From Bacillus sp. FJAT-45350 (GTDB lineage: Bacteria; Bacillota; Bacilli; Bacillales; NISU01), in the NCBI RefSeq assembly GCF_002335805.1, contig NZ_NISU01000001.1:1868079-1932078 (forward strand): a stretch of 64,000 nucleotides of DNA, given 5' to 3'. Every line of letters begins with the position of its first letter. The first letter of the stretch is position 1. The position numbers and the translations under genes are program-made. Below are positions 41,877 to 50,731 of this stretch, piece after piece. The notes below the pieces were generated by a model. That model did no database searches. It had not been told where the DNA came from and worked only from the letters and a program-made list of their open reading frames with translations.

Positions 41877-43061
41877 TTATTTGCTTTTCTTTTCAATAAA
41901 ACGTTTAATTCTATCTAGAGCCTGTTCGAAATTATCTAGTGATGTAGCGTATGAAAGACGTACATTCTCTGGTGCACCAAACCCCGAACCTGGGACAAGA
42001 GCTACTTTCTCTTCTTCTAATAATGCTGATACCCAATCATCAACATTGTCATAACCGCACATTTTTGCAGCTTCAATTGCATTCGGGAACAGGTAAAATG
42101 CACCTTTAGGCTTAACGCAAGAGAAACCAGGAATTTTAATAAGTTGCTCATACACTTTGTTTAAACGCTCTTCAAATGATACACGCATTGTTTCAACAGA
42201 GCCATCATCCTCTGTGTACGCCGCAATCGTTCCATATTGAGCATTAGCTGTTGGATTTGATGTACTATGACTTGCAAGGTTTGTCATCGCTTTGATTACT
42301 TCAACATTACCTGCTGCATACCCAATACGCCAGCCTGTCATTGAATGTGATTTAGAAACACCGTTAATTATAATCGTTTGTTCTTTTACTTCATCTGACA
42401 ATTGAGCAACCGAAACATGTTTAGCTCCATCATAAACTAATTTCTCATAAATCTCGTCAGAAACGATAAGAATGTCTTTTTCTAAACAAACCTTCGCAAG
42501 CTCTTCCATTTCTTCTTTAGAATACATAGAACCTGTTGGGTTACTTGGTGAATTTAAAATAAATGCTTTTGTTTTTCCAGTAACAGCTTGCTCTAGCTGT
42601 TCTTTTGTTACTTTAAATTCATTGCTTTCTTTCCCTTCGATATAAACTGGATTACCACCAGCAAGCTTAACTTGCTCAGGATAGCTTACCCAATAAGGTG
42701 TTGGGATGATAACTTCATCACCTTCATCTAGAATCGCTTGGAATAGCGTATAAAGTGCATGCTTCGCACCAGAACAAACAATGATTTCACTCTGACTATA
42801 TGTAATTCCTTGGTCTTGCTTAAATTTCTCGATAACAGCCTCTTTTAACTTTGGAAGACCGCCTGCTGGTGTATATTTAGTATGTCCTTCCTCCATTGAC
42901 TTAATTGCTGCATCAATTATGTATTGTGGTGTATTAAAATCCGGTTCACCAGCTCCTAACCCAATAACATCATGTCCTTCTTCACGTAGGGCTTTTGCTT
43001 TTGCAGTAATCGCTAACGTTGATGAAGGTGTTAATGTTGACACTCTACTAGCTAATTTCAT
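41877..43061 (-). CDS. aspB: Aspartate aminotransferase
   Basis: This 394-residue class I PLP aminotransferase has VIGLGAGEPDFNTP, ILNSPSNPTGSMYS and the PLP-lysine segment INGVSKSHSMTGWRIGY. It ends with VRLSYATS, whose Arg binds the substrate carboxylate. It is of the Ib subgroup, as in B. subtilis AspB, converting oxaloacetate and glutamate to aspartate and 2-oxoglutarate. Its position upstream of asnS on the same strand, after ypmA-ypmB, matches B. subtilis. A terminator follows its stop and a repeat element precedes the gene. Confidence 0.95.
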   Translation of the reverse strand: MKLASRVSTLTPSSTLAITAKAKALREEGHDVIGLGAGEPDFNTPQYIIDAAIKSMEEGHTKYTPAGGLPKLKEAVIEKFKQDQGITYSQSEIIVCSGAKHALYTLFQAILDEGDEVIIPTPYWVSYPEQVKLAGGNPVYIEGKESNEFKVTKEQLEQAVTGKTKAFILNSPSNPTGSMYSKEEMEELAKVCLEKDILIVSDEIYEKLVYDGAKHVSVAQLSDEVKEQTIIINGVSKSHSMTGWRIGYAAGNVEVIKAMTNLASHSTSNPTANAQYGTIAAYTEDDGSVETMRVSFEERLNKVYEQLIKIPGFSCVKPKGAFYLFPNAIEAAKMCGYDNVDDWVSALLEEEKVALVPGSGFGAPENVRLSYATSLDNFEQALDRIKRFIEKKSK

Positions 43062-43140
43062 GTTATTTCCTCCCCATTTGAATTTAATTATTACTATAAG
43101 GGTTGTTTGCCTTCAATTCAACCTTTTTATCAGACAACTT

Positions 43141-43256
43141 AGTTAATTATGAATTACGATTTATTAATTATGAATGATAAAAATACATAATTATATAGCC
43201 AAAAAAGAGTGTAACTTTTTTAACTTATAACTCATAACTCATAATTCATCATTGCC
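43141..43256. repeat. Dispersed palindromic A/T repeat, copy C
   Basis: The left arm reads TTAATTATGAATTACGATTT then TTAATTATGAATGA. The right arm has AACTTATAACTCATAACTCA then TAATTCATCATT. The right end contains the ypmB stop codon, so the element begins exactly at the 3' end of ypmB. Confidence 0.7.
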
Positions 43257-43731
43257 TCCTCAGGCTGTATCTCTTCACAAACGTCCCATTATCAAAGGTA
43301 ATATAGTGATAGGCGTAACGGTCTTCGTTATCGATGTACGCAATTTCATATACAGGCAATTCACGCTCCACACCTAAGCGAATTGATACGAGCTTGTCCA
43401 GTGGTAATTGTTCATTAGCAAACTGAATGACTTGTTCTTTAGACCATCCATCATCTACCTTTTTCGTTACTATCTTTTCCCTGTCTTCACGAATCCAAAC
43501 GATAATATTTTCCTCTTCCTCATTCATCCCAAAAATGACTGTATAAGCATCACTGCCGAAATAATGTTTAACATCATTAACTATACTTATTTCTGTGTTC
43601 TCATGCGCAAACTGAACTAGTTCCTCTTGACTTTCTACAAGGGGTGCTCTAACTATTATATAAAAATAACTAGTTAACCCAATGATAGCGAGCAGTAGGA
43701 TTAAACTACCTAAAATAAACCATTTTTTCAT
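43249..43731 (-). CDS. ypmB: YpmB (DUF5590/PepSY-like) membrane-anchored protein
   Basis: This 160-residue protein has an N-terminal signal-anchor (WFILGSLILLLAIIGLTSYFY) and an extracytoplasmic PepSY-like domain with KVDDGWSKEQVIQFANEQLP and a strand-rich end VYEIAYIDNEDRYAYHYITF. Location between ypmA and aspB agrees with B. subtilis ypmB. Its function is unknown; PepSY-like domains often modulate proteases or the cell wall. It starts 11 bases after ypmA. A repeat element touches its stop codon. Confidence 0.85.
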   Translation of the reverse strand: MKKWFILGSLILLLAIIGLTSYFYIIVRAPLVESQEELVQFAHENTEISIVNDVKHYFGSDAYTVIFGMNEEEENIIVWIREDREKIVTKKVDDGWSKEQVIQFANEQLPLDKLVSIRLGVERELPVYEIAYIDNEDRYAYHYITFDNGTFVKRYSLRRQ

Positions 43732-43742
43732 CCAATCACCTA

Positions 43743-43913
43743 CTATGTACGATAAATGGTGAACACCATTTTCGACGTATCACTTTTATCTAATGCCAAT
43801 CCAAACATTACATCACTTCGTTTAAGTGTACGGTTAAGAGCATCAACAATTTTGTATCTGTCTTTTGACTTTTCAATTTTCACTGTCGATAGTACATCCA
43901 TTTTCTGTTTCAT
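43743..43913 (-). CDS. ypmA: Small conserved protein YpmA (DUF4264)
   Basis: This 56-residue soluble protein begins MKQKMDVLSTVKIEKSKDRY and continues KIVDALNRTLKRSDVMFGLA, ending MVFTIYRT. It aligns over its length with YpmA of B. subtilis (KVVDFLNKTLKHKNLMFGLALD). The ATG at 43913 has GGAGGA 7 bases upstream. It is followed 11 bases later by ypmB, the same pair as in B. subtilis. Its function is unknown. Confidence 0.88.
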   Translation of the reverse strand: MKQKMDVLSTVKIEKSKDRYKIVDALNRTLKRSDVMFGLALDKSDTSKMVFTIYRT

Positions 43914-44027
43914 CAATTATTCCTCCGCCTTATAAAAAGTTCTCCCTGAATGGTCAAGATTTACTAATCATAGTTAGCAGGAACTAACCAATACTAACAT
44001 TATCGCTCACCAAAGGAGGGATTGAGC

Positions 44028-44198
44028 GTGCAAGACCATACAATTCTTATCGAAAGGAACACGTCTTCAACTGCCGAACAATTCCAAAAGGAAAAGCAGT
44101 TATACGCCCTTTCGTCCAAAGCACGTCCCACAAAGCTAGAAATATTGAATTGCAATGTAAGACAAACCCAATTCCCTATCCTATTGAATCGTGATTAA
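44028..44198 (+). CDS. Possible 56-residue protein, divergent from ypmA
   Basis: A GTG at 44028 is preceded at 7 bases by AAAGGAGGG, a near-perfect ribosome site. It opens a frame starting MQDHTILIERNTSSTAEQFQ and ending QTQFPILLNRD. The peptide is hydrophilic with one Cys (ILNCNVRQ) and no membrane segment. An upstream TGAATG-N16-CATAGTT (43947-43975) vaguely resembles a forespore promoter. I do not recognise it. The ribosome site is the main reason to accept it as a gene. Confidence 0.5.
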   Translation: MQDHTILIERNTSSTAEQFQKEKQLYALSSKARPTKLEILNCNVRQTQFPILLNRD

Positions 44199-44251
44199 AA
44201 CCAATTTGCTGTGTAAGAAAACAAAAAAATATTCCACCTCACACCTCATAA

Positions 44252-44276
44252 GATCCTGTACTTACCCTACAGGGTC
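44252..44276. terminator. Short hairpin between the 56-residue gene and mtaD
   Basis: GATCCTGTA pairs (one G-T) with TACAGGGTC, followed by TTTA on the plus strand. It probably serves both convergent genes. Confidence 0.5.
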
Positions 44277-44277
44277 T

Positions 44278-45576
44278 TTACGCTTGTATTCGATTATATT
44301 GTTTATTTGCTTCAAAGATAATCCTTTCCTCATCAACAGTCAAACAGTTTCTATCTTTCATAAGTTGTTTCCCTTTCACATAAACATCACATACATCAGC
44401 ACCAGAAGCTGAATACACTATGTGTGAGATAATATGTTCTTTCGGTTGGAGATGTGGGTGTTTACTTGGGTCAATTGTAATAAAATCAGCTTCGTTTCCT
44501 TCCGTTAATGAACCTATGTTATTATTCTGAAGAGCCTTTGCACCATTCACTGTTGCAAACTGTAGCGCCTCTGTTGCAGTAATTACCGTTGAATTATATG
44601 TATTACCTTTATGTATTAATGCGGCCATTCGTAGTTCTTGGAATACATCGAGATTATTATTTGAGGCAACACTATCAGTACCAAGAGCAACAAGTACTCC
44701 CTGTTTTATCATTTTTGGTATTGGTGCGATACCTGAACCTAATTTCAAATTACTCATCGGATTATGTGAAACAGCTACATTATTTGAAGCCAAAATATCA
44801 ATTTCCTCATCATTAACATGAACCCCATGAGCAATGAGCGTAGGCATAGAAAATACCCCCAAAGAAAGTAAGTGTTCAACTGGACGAATTCCATATTGAG
44901 CAATATGGTCTTCAACCTCTTTTTTAGTTTCTGACAAGTGAATATGAATTGGAAGCTCGTTCTCCTTTGCTTTCTCAACAATCATTTCAATAAATGAAGG
45001 AGGACATGTATAAGGGGCATGAGGAGATAACATAGTTTGAATACGTCCGTCTGCTTGACCTCTCCAATTTGTCGCAAACGAAACTGCCTCGTCTAGTTTC
45101 GCCAGTTGCTCTACTTCTGAACATAAACCTATCATACCACGAGTGATTACAGCACGTAGACCTGACTCATCTACAAGATTTGCTATCTCATCTAAAAAGA
45201 TATGATACATATCAAGAAACGTCGTTGTCCCTGTTTTCATCATTTCTAATATGGCAAGAGAGCTCGCTGCTTTCACTGATTCCTTATCGAGCTTCGCTTC
45301 CATCGGCCACATTTTTTCCTTAAGCCAACTTTCTAATGGTAAATCGTCAGAGTAGCCTCGTAATAAACTCATTCCAGTATGTCCATGCGTATTTATAAGT
45401 CCTGGCAGTACCCATTTCCCATTTAAATCAACTAAAGTCGTATCTTTGTCTATCGTATCTGGTAAACCTTCACCAATTTGTTTAATCTTATCTCCTTCAA
45501 TATGAAGAAAACCATTATAAACATCAAGATTACTGTTCATTGTAACGATAACGCCATTATAGTATATAACTGACAA
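44278..45576 (-). CDS. mtaD: 5-methylthioadenosine/S-adenosylhomocysteine deaminase
   Basis: This 432-residue amidohydrolase has metal ligands in LINTHGHTGMSLLRG (HxH), HIHLSETKKE, AHGVHVNDEEI and ALGTDSVASNNNLD. The segment DDLPLESWLKEKMWPMEAKL after the first histidines is typical of the MTA/SAH deaminase group. By family it deaminates these nucleosides to the inosine forms in methyl-cycle salvage. The start is TTG 45576, with AAAGGGAG upstream. It lies between the ypmAB region and the lipoprotein gene, with a long-stem hairpin upstream; B. subtilis has no gene here. Confidence 0.88.
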   Translation of the reverse strand: MSVIYYNGVIVTMNSNLDVYNGFLHIEGDKIKQIGEGLPDTIDKDTTLVDLNGKWVLPGLINTHGHTGMSLLRGYSDDLPLESWLKEKMWPMEAKLDKESVKAASSLAILEMMKTGTTTFLDMYHIFLDEIANLVDESGLRAVITRGMIGLCSEVEQLAKLDEAVSFATNWRGQADGRIQTMLSPHAPYTCPPSFIEMIVEKAKENELPIHIHLSETKKEVEDHIAQYGIRPVEHLLSLGVFSMPTLIAHGVHVNDEEIDILASNNVAVSHNPMSNLKLGSGIAPIPKMIKQGVLVALGTDSVASNNNLDVFQELRMAALIHKGNTYNSTVITATEALQFATVNGAKALQNNNIGSLTEGNEADFITIDPSKHPHLQPKEHIISHIVYSASGADVCDVYVKGKQLMKDRNCLTVDEERIIFEANKQYNRIQA

Positions 45577-45623
45577 TTCAATTCTCTCCCTTTAATAGCT
45601 TCGCAGGTTGCGTGCATTACATT

Positions 45624-45667
45624 AAGGTCACTGAAAAGGTGAAAAACTACACTTTCTCTGTGACCTT
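45624..45667. terminator. Long-stem hairpin before mtaD
   Basis: AAGGTCACTGAAAAGGTG pairs with CACTTTCTCTGTGACCTT. It lies between the lipoprotein gene and mtaD, both on the minus strand. Confidence 0.65.
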
Positions 45668-45727
45668 GAAAACGCACTTTTTTAGTACATTTATATAACT
45701 ACCCTTTCGCATGTTTACATTAGGTTA

Positions 45728-46633
45728 TTACCACCAACCCTTTTTAGATATTGGTGCGATAATTTCCTCTTCTTCCTCTGTATGAACAGTTAAAATTTGA
45801 TAATTTTCAGACGTACACTTTATAGAAATTGATCCGTTTTTACTTGTTTGGTAAATATCTATCCAGGTTTCTTGAAGACGTTCCAAAACGGTTTCACTTG
45901 GCCGAACACCCATTTTATGAAACAGTATCGCAATTTGCGGGTCTACTTCTTTTAAAAACTCTTGTGATGTTCCAAAAGGACTACCAAAGTCAGCTACTTT
46001 CAATATAGCCGATTTAAGTGAGTATTGCTCTGCTAACTGCCTTTCAACTGCTTCATTAGCCACTCCCATATAAAGTGTCCGTTGTTTTCCATATGTAAAG
46101 GAAATAACAAAGGCTTGTTCACTATTACCCTCTTCACCCGCATAATAAACCTCAGTAACTAAATTAGGAAGTAGCTCTCTTTGTACCCCAACATCCCATC
46201 CTTCAATAATGTCTCCATTCACCTGAAATTTGCTTTTTAAATCTTCCTCCAACCCTTTAGGAACAATTATTTTATTAACTGAGTAATTTGATAGTAACCA
46301 GGAAACATTCCCGATATACTCTTGTTTATTATTTACTAATACAAGAGCGTCTATCTCTTGAACGTCATAGATATCTAGCCTTCTTGCTAACTCCTGCTCT
46401 GATGATTTCTCACCTGTTCCTATTAAAATTGCTCCACCTTTACCAGATTGAATCAAAGTTGCCTCACCATTTGTAATATCAAAGTATGTAAAAGCAACTT
46501 CCTCATCAGTCAAATTTAAATCAACTTCAACCTTATCAACGTCACCAACATTTTTTGCTACAGGTTCGTATGCACAACCGAACATAATAAGCATAGAAAA
46601 AATGCATACGAATCCCGATAGAATCATACGCAT
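45728..46633 (-). CDS. Lipoprotein with a ligand-less MBL fold (ComEC C-terminal-like)
   Basis: This 301-residue protein has a lipoprotein signal (MRMILSGFVCIFSMLIMFGC, lipid-modified Cys20). The mature part begins with FTYFDITNGEATLIQSGKGG and AILIGTG, the beta start of the ComEC/Rec2-type MBL domain, followed by LDIYDVQEIDALVLVNNKQEYIGN. At that place active enzymes have THPHxDHxGG; here all histidines are absent. A late ILKVADFGSPFGTS and IAILFHKMG also match the fold, and a His remains there. It is probably a non-catalytic extracellular lipoprotein. ATG follows GGGAGGGGA. It sits between dinG and mtaD. The function is unknown. Confidence 0.75.
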   Translation of the reverse strand: MRMILSGFVCIFSMLIMFGCAYEPVAKNVGDVDKVEVDLNLTDEEVAFTYFDITNGEATLIQSGKGGAILIGTGEKSSEQELARRLDIYDVQEIDALVLVNNKQEYIGNVSWLLSNYSVNKIIVPKGLEEDLKSKFQVNGDIIEGWDVGVQRELLPNLVTEVYYAGEEGNSEQAFVISFTYGKQRTLYMGVANEAVERQLAEQYSLKSAILKVADFGSPFGTSQEFLKEVDPQIAILFHKMGVRPSETVLERLQETWIDIYQTSKNGSISIKCTSENYQILTVHTEEEEEIIAPISKKGWW

Positions 46634-46750
46634 AATGATCCCCTCCCATTTTCACTTTGCACAAATAGTCTACGACAAAAAGAGGAAATTTATGTTCCCT
46701 TTTGCAATGACTTACAAATTAAAATATTCTGGAGGAGATCTCTAATTGTA

Positions 46751-49573
46751 TTAAAGCCAGTCTTTAATATCTTCAATAAGATTATTCATTGTCCCTTCTT
46801 GAACCTGCAATGGAGGAAGTGATTTGATGAACGAAGATCCATACCGTGTTGTTATGATTCGCTTATCCAAAACAATAACAACACCCCTGTCATTTTCCGT
46901 TCGAATTAGACGTCCAAAACCTTGCTTAAATCGTAAAATTGCCTGTGGTAAGGATAAAGCCATAAATGGGTTTTTCCCCTGTTCCTTAAGCATTTCTGAT
47001 TTTGCTTCTATTAAAGGTTGATCTGGTGGTGAAAATGGTAGCCTTACAATGACTAAGCAACTCAAATCTTCCCCAGGTAAATCAATTCCTTCCCAGAATG
47101 TACTAGTTCCAAAAAGAATAGACTTTTCATGTTGCTTAAAGGTTTTCATTAACTTCGCTCGAGAGCTACTATTAATCCCCTGTCCAATTAGAATAAATTC
47201 CTCATCCTCCTGAAGTAATGATTTCAGCAGGTAATAAGCTTGTTTTAACATATCAAATGATGTAAACAAGACAAGCATTCTACCATTCGTTATTACGGCA
47301 ACCTTTTTTATTTTATGGACGATGTCTTCAATAAAGACTGAATCATCTACTTCTTTAATATTCAATACATCTTGTGGTATATAAAGCTTAGCTTGTTTTT
47401 CATAATCGAATGGAGAATCAATCATCTTTGTCATTGGTCCAAAGTCTTCTAAACCAAGACGATCGATTAAGTAAGAAAACGACCCCTTGATTGTCAATGT
47501 AGCTGATGTTAAGACTACACTTTTTTTATTAGAAAAGAATTGATCTGCAAGAATTTCTGAAACATCAACCGGCTTACTATATAAATAAGTTGCATTTCTA
47601 GCGCCCTTGGAATCTACCTCAACCCAATACACAGACTCCGGATCATGCTCTAATAATAGTTGTTCTAATTTATCACGTTCTTCGTATACTTGATCAACCA
47701 TTCCTGAAAGACTTGTCAAAAATCCTTTTTCTTTTATAGAACTTCGCTCTTTAAAAAGCTCAGCTTCAGCAAGCATTGATTTTACTAATAAGGAAAAGTC
47801 CTTACAAATCATAATTGTTCGGTATGAACATTCAAGAATCGCCTGCCAGAGTGGGTCTTCTTCTTCATGAGAATTAAATCTATAGCTAATTCTTCCGACT
47901 TCAGTTTTCGATATGTTTCTTTTATTTAATACATAAGAGCGTATCATTCGAAATAGCTCATCTAATTCAACTCTTACTTCATCCAACTTTTCGTCAATTT
48001 TATGAAACATAGTCTCATTCTTTTGAACACTGTATTTAATAAAAAGGTCTTTCACTCTATTTAAACTATCTCCACTCGAGGACTTACCGATACGGTTCAG
48101 AAGATGAGAAAATGAAACATAGTCACTATGTAAACCTAAATGGTCACTTGCCGATTCTTCAAAATGATGAGCCTCATCAATAACTGCAAAAGAATACTTC
48201 GGTAAAATAGAATGACCCTGTGCCAGGTCTGTCATCACTAATGCATGATTGGTAATGATTAAGTCAGACTGCTCGGCATTTCTCCTTGCTCGCTGGTAAA
48301 AGCATTTCGTAATCCACGGACAGTTTCGCCCTAGACACGTACTCGCATCACTTTTCACTTGATGCCAATAGTTCCGACCACCGGATGGTAAATTTAACTC
48401 TTCAACATCTCCATGTGTTGTCTCAGTTAACCAAACTAGAATTTGCCCTTTGGATAAAATTGTATCGTAATTATCATTTGTATGGTCAGCTAGGCTTTGC
48501 TCAAATTTACGTAAGCATAAATAATGATTTCTTCCCTTTAACAGAGAAGCTGTAACGTTAAAGGGAGCAACTTTTTTTAATAAAGGAATATCTCTTTCAA
48601 GTAACTGCTGTTGCAAAGGAATCGTTTTTGTACTAATAATAACAGACTGTTTCTCTTGTTTTGAGAAAAAGGCCGCAGGCAATAAATAAGCCAATGATTT
48701 ACCTGTCCCAGTCCCAGCTTCAATTAATAGGTGCTGCCTTTCACGAAGTGCTTCAGCGACCATTTCACTCATTTCTTCCTGTCCATCACGTCTTTCGTAC
48801 GAACCGAAGGCTTTTGCTAAAGAACCTTCTTCACCAAATATTTGTGATTGATACGTTTCAAAATCATCGGTAGTCTCAACATGTTCTCGTTTAACCTCAA
48901 AAGGCTTTCGAAAGGCAAGCTGTCGATAATGTTCAATTTCATCGTTTGTTTCTGTTTTTGTTAGTTTATCCCTTATAATACTTATAACAATATCTTCAAT
49001 ATCACTAATCAAATATGAGGTTAGCGGCTCTAATTGTTGTAGTGTTAATAAAGGTAATGATTGAAGCTTTTCTAGAAAGAATAATAATATTTCACCAGTA
49101 ACTTCTGCATCACTATCTGCTTGATGAGGTCTTTCGTGTGTTATATTTAAAGAGGTAGCTAATTCATTTAACTTATATCCATTTTGCGAAGGCAAAAGAA
49201 GACGAGCCAACTCGACAGTGTCGATAAACTGGCCCTCAAATAAAGATAAATTAACTAATTCTAGTTGTTTCTGTAGAAATGATAAATCAAACGCAACATT
49301 ATGCGCTACAAAAACTGAACCTTCTAACATCGAAAGTAATTCTGGTACTACCTCAGCAAATGATGGTGCATTTATAACCATATGTTCTGAAATCCCAGTT
49401 AACCCTTGAATAAACTGTGGTATAGGTTGCTCTGGATTTACAAATGTGGATAGTCGTTCGACAATCTCACCATTTTCTATGGCAACTGCTCCAATTTGAA
49501 TGATACGGTCCCCTTTTTCTACAGAGTGACCAGTTGTTTCAATGTCAACGACAACATACCTTTGTTTAAGCAT
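46751..49573 (-). CDS. dinG: DinG-family helicase with N-terminal DEDDh exonuclease
   Basis: This 940-residue protein begins with an epsilon-type exonuclease (DIETTG at residue 11, HNVAFDLSFL, HQADSDAE). A superfamily 2 helicase of the XPD type follows, with Walker A EAGTGTGKS near residue 287, DEAHHFEES and motif VI QGFGRLIR. Four cysteines lie at NHYLCLRK and CLGRNCPWITKC. The C-X4-C-X5-C spacing of the last three equals that of the E. coli DinG iron-sulfur cluster. Position upstream of the pan genes' end matches B. subtilis dinG. It probably unwinds or degrades damaged or R-loop structures. Confidence 0.93.
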   Translation of the reverse strand: MLKQRYVVVDIETTGHSVEKGDRIIQIGAVAIENGEIVERLSTFVNPEQPIPQFIQGLTGISEHMVINAPSFAEVVPELLSMLEGSVFVAHNVAFDLSFLQKQLELVNLSLFEGQFIDTVELARLLLPSQNGYKLNELATSLNITHERPHQADSDAEVTGEILLFFLEKLQSLPLLTLQQLEPLTSYLISDIEDIVISIIRDKLTKTETNDEIEHYRQLAFRKPFEVKREHVETTDDFETYQSQIFGEEGSLAKAFGSYERRDGQEEMSEMVAEALRERQHLLIEAGTGTGKSLAYLLPAAFFSKQEKQSVIISTKTIPLQQQLLERDIPLLKKVAPFNVTASLLKGRNHYLCLRKFEQSLADHTNDNYDTILSKGQILVWLTETTHGDVEELNLPSGGRNYWHQVKSDASTCLGRNCPWITKCFYQRARRNAEQSDLIITNHALVMTDLAQGHSILPKYSFAVIDEAHHFEESASDHLGLHSDYVSFSHLLNRIGKSSSGDSLNRVKDLFIKYSVQKNETMFHKIDEKLDEVRVELDELFRMIRSYVLNKRNISKTEVGRISYRFNSHEEEDPLWQAILECSYRTIMICKDFSLLVKSMLAEAELFKERSSIKEKGFLTSLSGMVDQVYEERDKLEQLLLEHDPESVYWVEVDSKGARNATYLYSKPVDVSEILADQFFSNKKSVVLTSATLTIKGSFSYLIDRLGLEDFGPMTKMIDSPFDYEKQAKLYIPQDVLNIKEVDDSVFIEDIVHKIKKVAVITNGRMLVLFTSFDMLKQAYYLLKSLLQEDEEFILIGQGINSSSRAKLMKTFKQHEKSILFGTSTFWEGIDLPGEDLSCLVIVRLPFSPPDQPLIEAKSEMLKEQGKNPFMALSLPQAILRFKQGFGRLIRTENDRGVVIVLDKRIITTRYGSSFIKSLPPLQVQEGTMNNLIEDIKDWL

Positions 49574-49625
49574 TTCTCCACCTCATCGTACAAATCCAAC
49601 CACAGCTTCATTTTGTTATCTGTTA

Positions 49626-50675
49626 TTAATGAATTTTGTGAACTCGCTCAATCAATGGATGATTCAATATTGATTTACTACTTCCCATTAATACAGCTTG
49701 TATTTGTTGATGTTCACCCCATGTCTTTAGTAACCATAAATAAGAAATGAAGATGTTTACATCGGTCGGATTCCTTTCTATTAATGCAGTAAATAATTCT
49801 TTAGACTTTGAACGTTCATCTAATAATCCATAATTCCATGCTAATCCATGATTTACGGTATGATCTGTATACCCTAAAGTAACTAAGCGCTTATAACAAT
49901 GCAAGGCTGCAAGATAATAGCCCAGCCATTCAAATTCATATGCAAGAGCTAGTAGGAATTCTTTTGTTTCTGCTATTTGTAATGCAGACATCCAAGCTTC
50001 AAACGCTTTTGTTGGTTGCTCCAACATCGAATAACAACGCCCTAAATAATAATAAGATTCCCCATCTTCTCCTATTAGCTTAATCGATTTCTTAAAATAC
50101 GGAATAGCTAAATGAGGTTCGTCTAAATTATAGTGGCACATTCCTATATTATACACAACATCAGAATTCATTGTAAGTGACAGTGCTTTCTCATAAAATG
50201 TTAACGCCTCATCAAATTGTTGATGCTGAGAATGTAAACAGCCAAGACCAACATATGCAAAATGCTTTTCAATCATAGATGGGCGTAAGTGTAGTAAGTA
50301 TAGAAATGTTTCTTTAGCTTGATCAAATTTATTCGTATATAATTGAGAAAACCCAATATATAATTGTAATAATTCTTGATGTTTCCAAAATTTGTTTTTC
50401 TCTTTCTGGAATTCAACAATTGCATGATCAAACATATTCAGTTTGAAATAAGATGTTCCTTTCGATGTATACGTTGTTACACTTTCATCAACATCATCTA
50501 TTTCCTCTTCAAGTAAATTCACTTTCTCTTCCATCTCTGCCCATGTATCTAGTGCAAATTCAGTGGCTGTATGAAGCGTTTTTAACTGCTTCTGTTTCTC
50601 TTCATCACTTATATATTTATGGGTCTGTTTTAATGACTGGTAAACAGTTTCCCATTGCTTCCTCCATTGTTCCAT
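49626..50675 (-). CDS. TPR-repeat protein
   Basis: This 349-residue cytosolic protein has an N-terminal coiled coil (about 30-70) and at least six tetratricopeptide repeats. Examples are GTSYFKLNMFDHAIVEFQKE, VGLGCLHSQHQQFDEALTFY and YYLGRCYSMLEQPTKAFEAW. By family it is a protein-binding scaffold and its partner is unknown. It lies between panD and dinG, an insertion relative to the B. subtilis order I recall. Its start ATG (50675) comes directly after a T run that is also the tail of the panD terminator, and its ribosome site GAGAGGGGG lies in the terminator's 3' arm. Confidence 0.85.
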   Translation of the reverse strand: MEQWRKQWETVYQSLKQTHKYISDEEKQKQLKTLHTATEFALDTWAEMEEKVNLLEEEIDDVDESVTTYTSKGTSYFKLNMFDHAIVEFQKEKNKFWKHQELLQLYIGFSQLYTNKFDQAKETFLYLLHLRPSMIEKHFAYVGLGCLHSQHQQFDEALTFYEKALSLTMNSDVVYNIGMCHYNLDEPHLAIPYFKKSIKLIGEDGESYYYLGRCYSMLEQPTKAFEAWMSALQIAETKEFLLALAYEFEWLGYYLAALHCYKRLVTLGYTDHTVNHGLAWNYGLLDERSKSKELFTALIERNPTDVNIFISYLWLLKTWGEHQQIQAVLMGSSKSILNHPLIERVHKIH

Positions 50676-50683
50676 AAAAAAAT

Positions 50684-50731
50684 CCCCCTCTCATTGGGTC
50701 TTTAAAAACAGTCTTCAACCAATAAGAGGGG
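50684..50731 (-). terminator. Terminator of the panBCD operon overlapping the TPR gene ribosome site
   Basis: CCCCTCT-ATTGG pairs with CCAAT-AGAGGGG (one mismatch) and is followed on the minus strand by GATTTTTTTATG. The 3' arm includes the ribosome site and the T run touches the TPR start codon. Confidence 0.75.

Noticed and set aside
41690-43256. CRISPR-like interpretation of the reiterated ATTCATAAT units
   Set aside because: The units are degenerate, without regular spacers, and are arranged as inverted arms. No cas genes are present.
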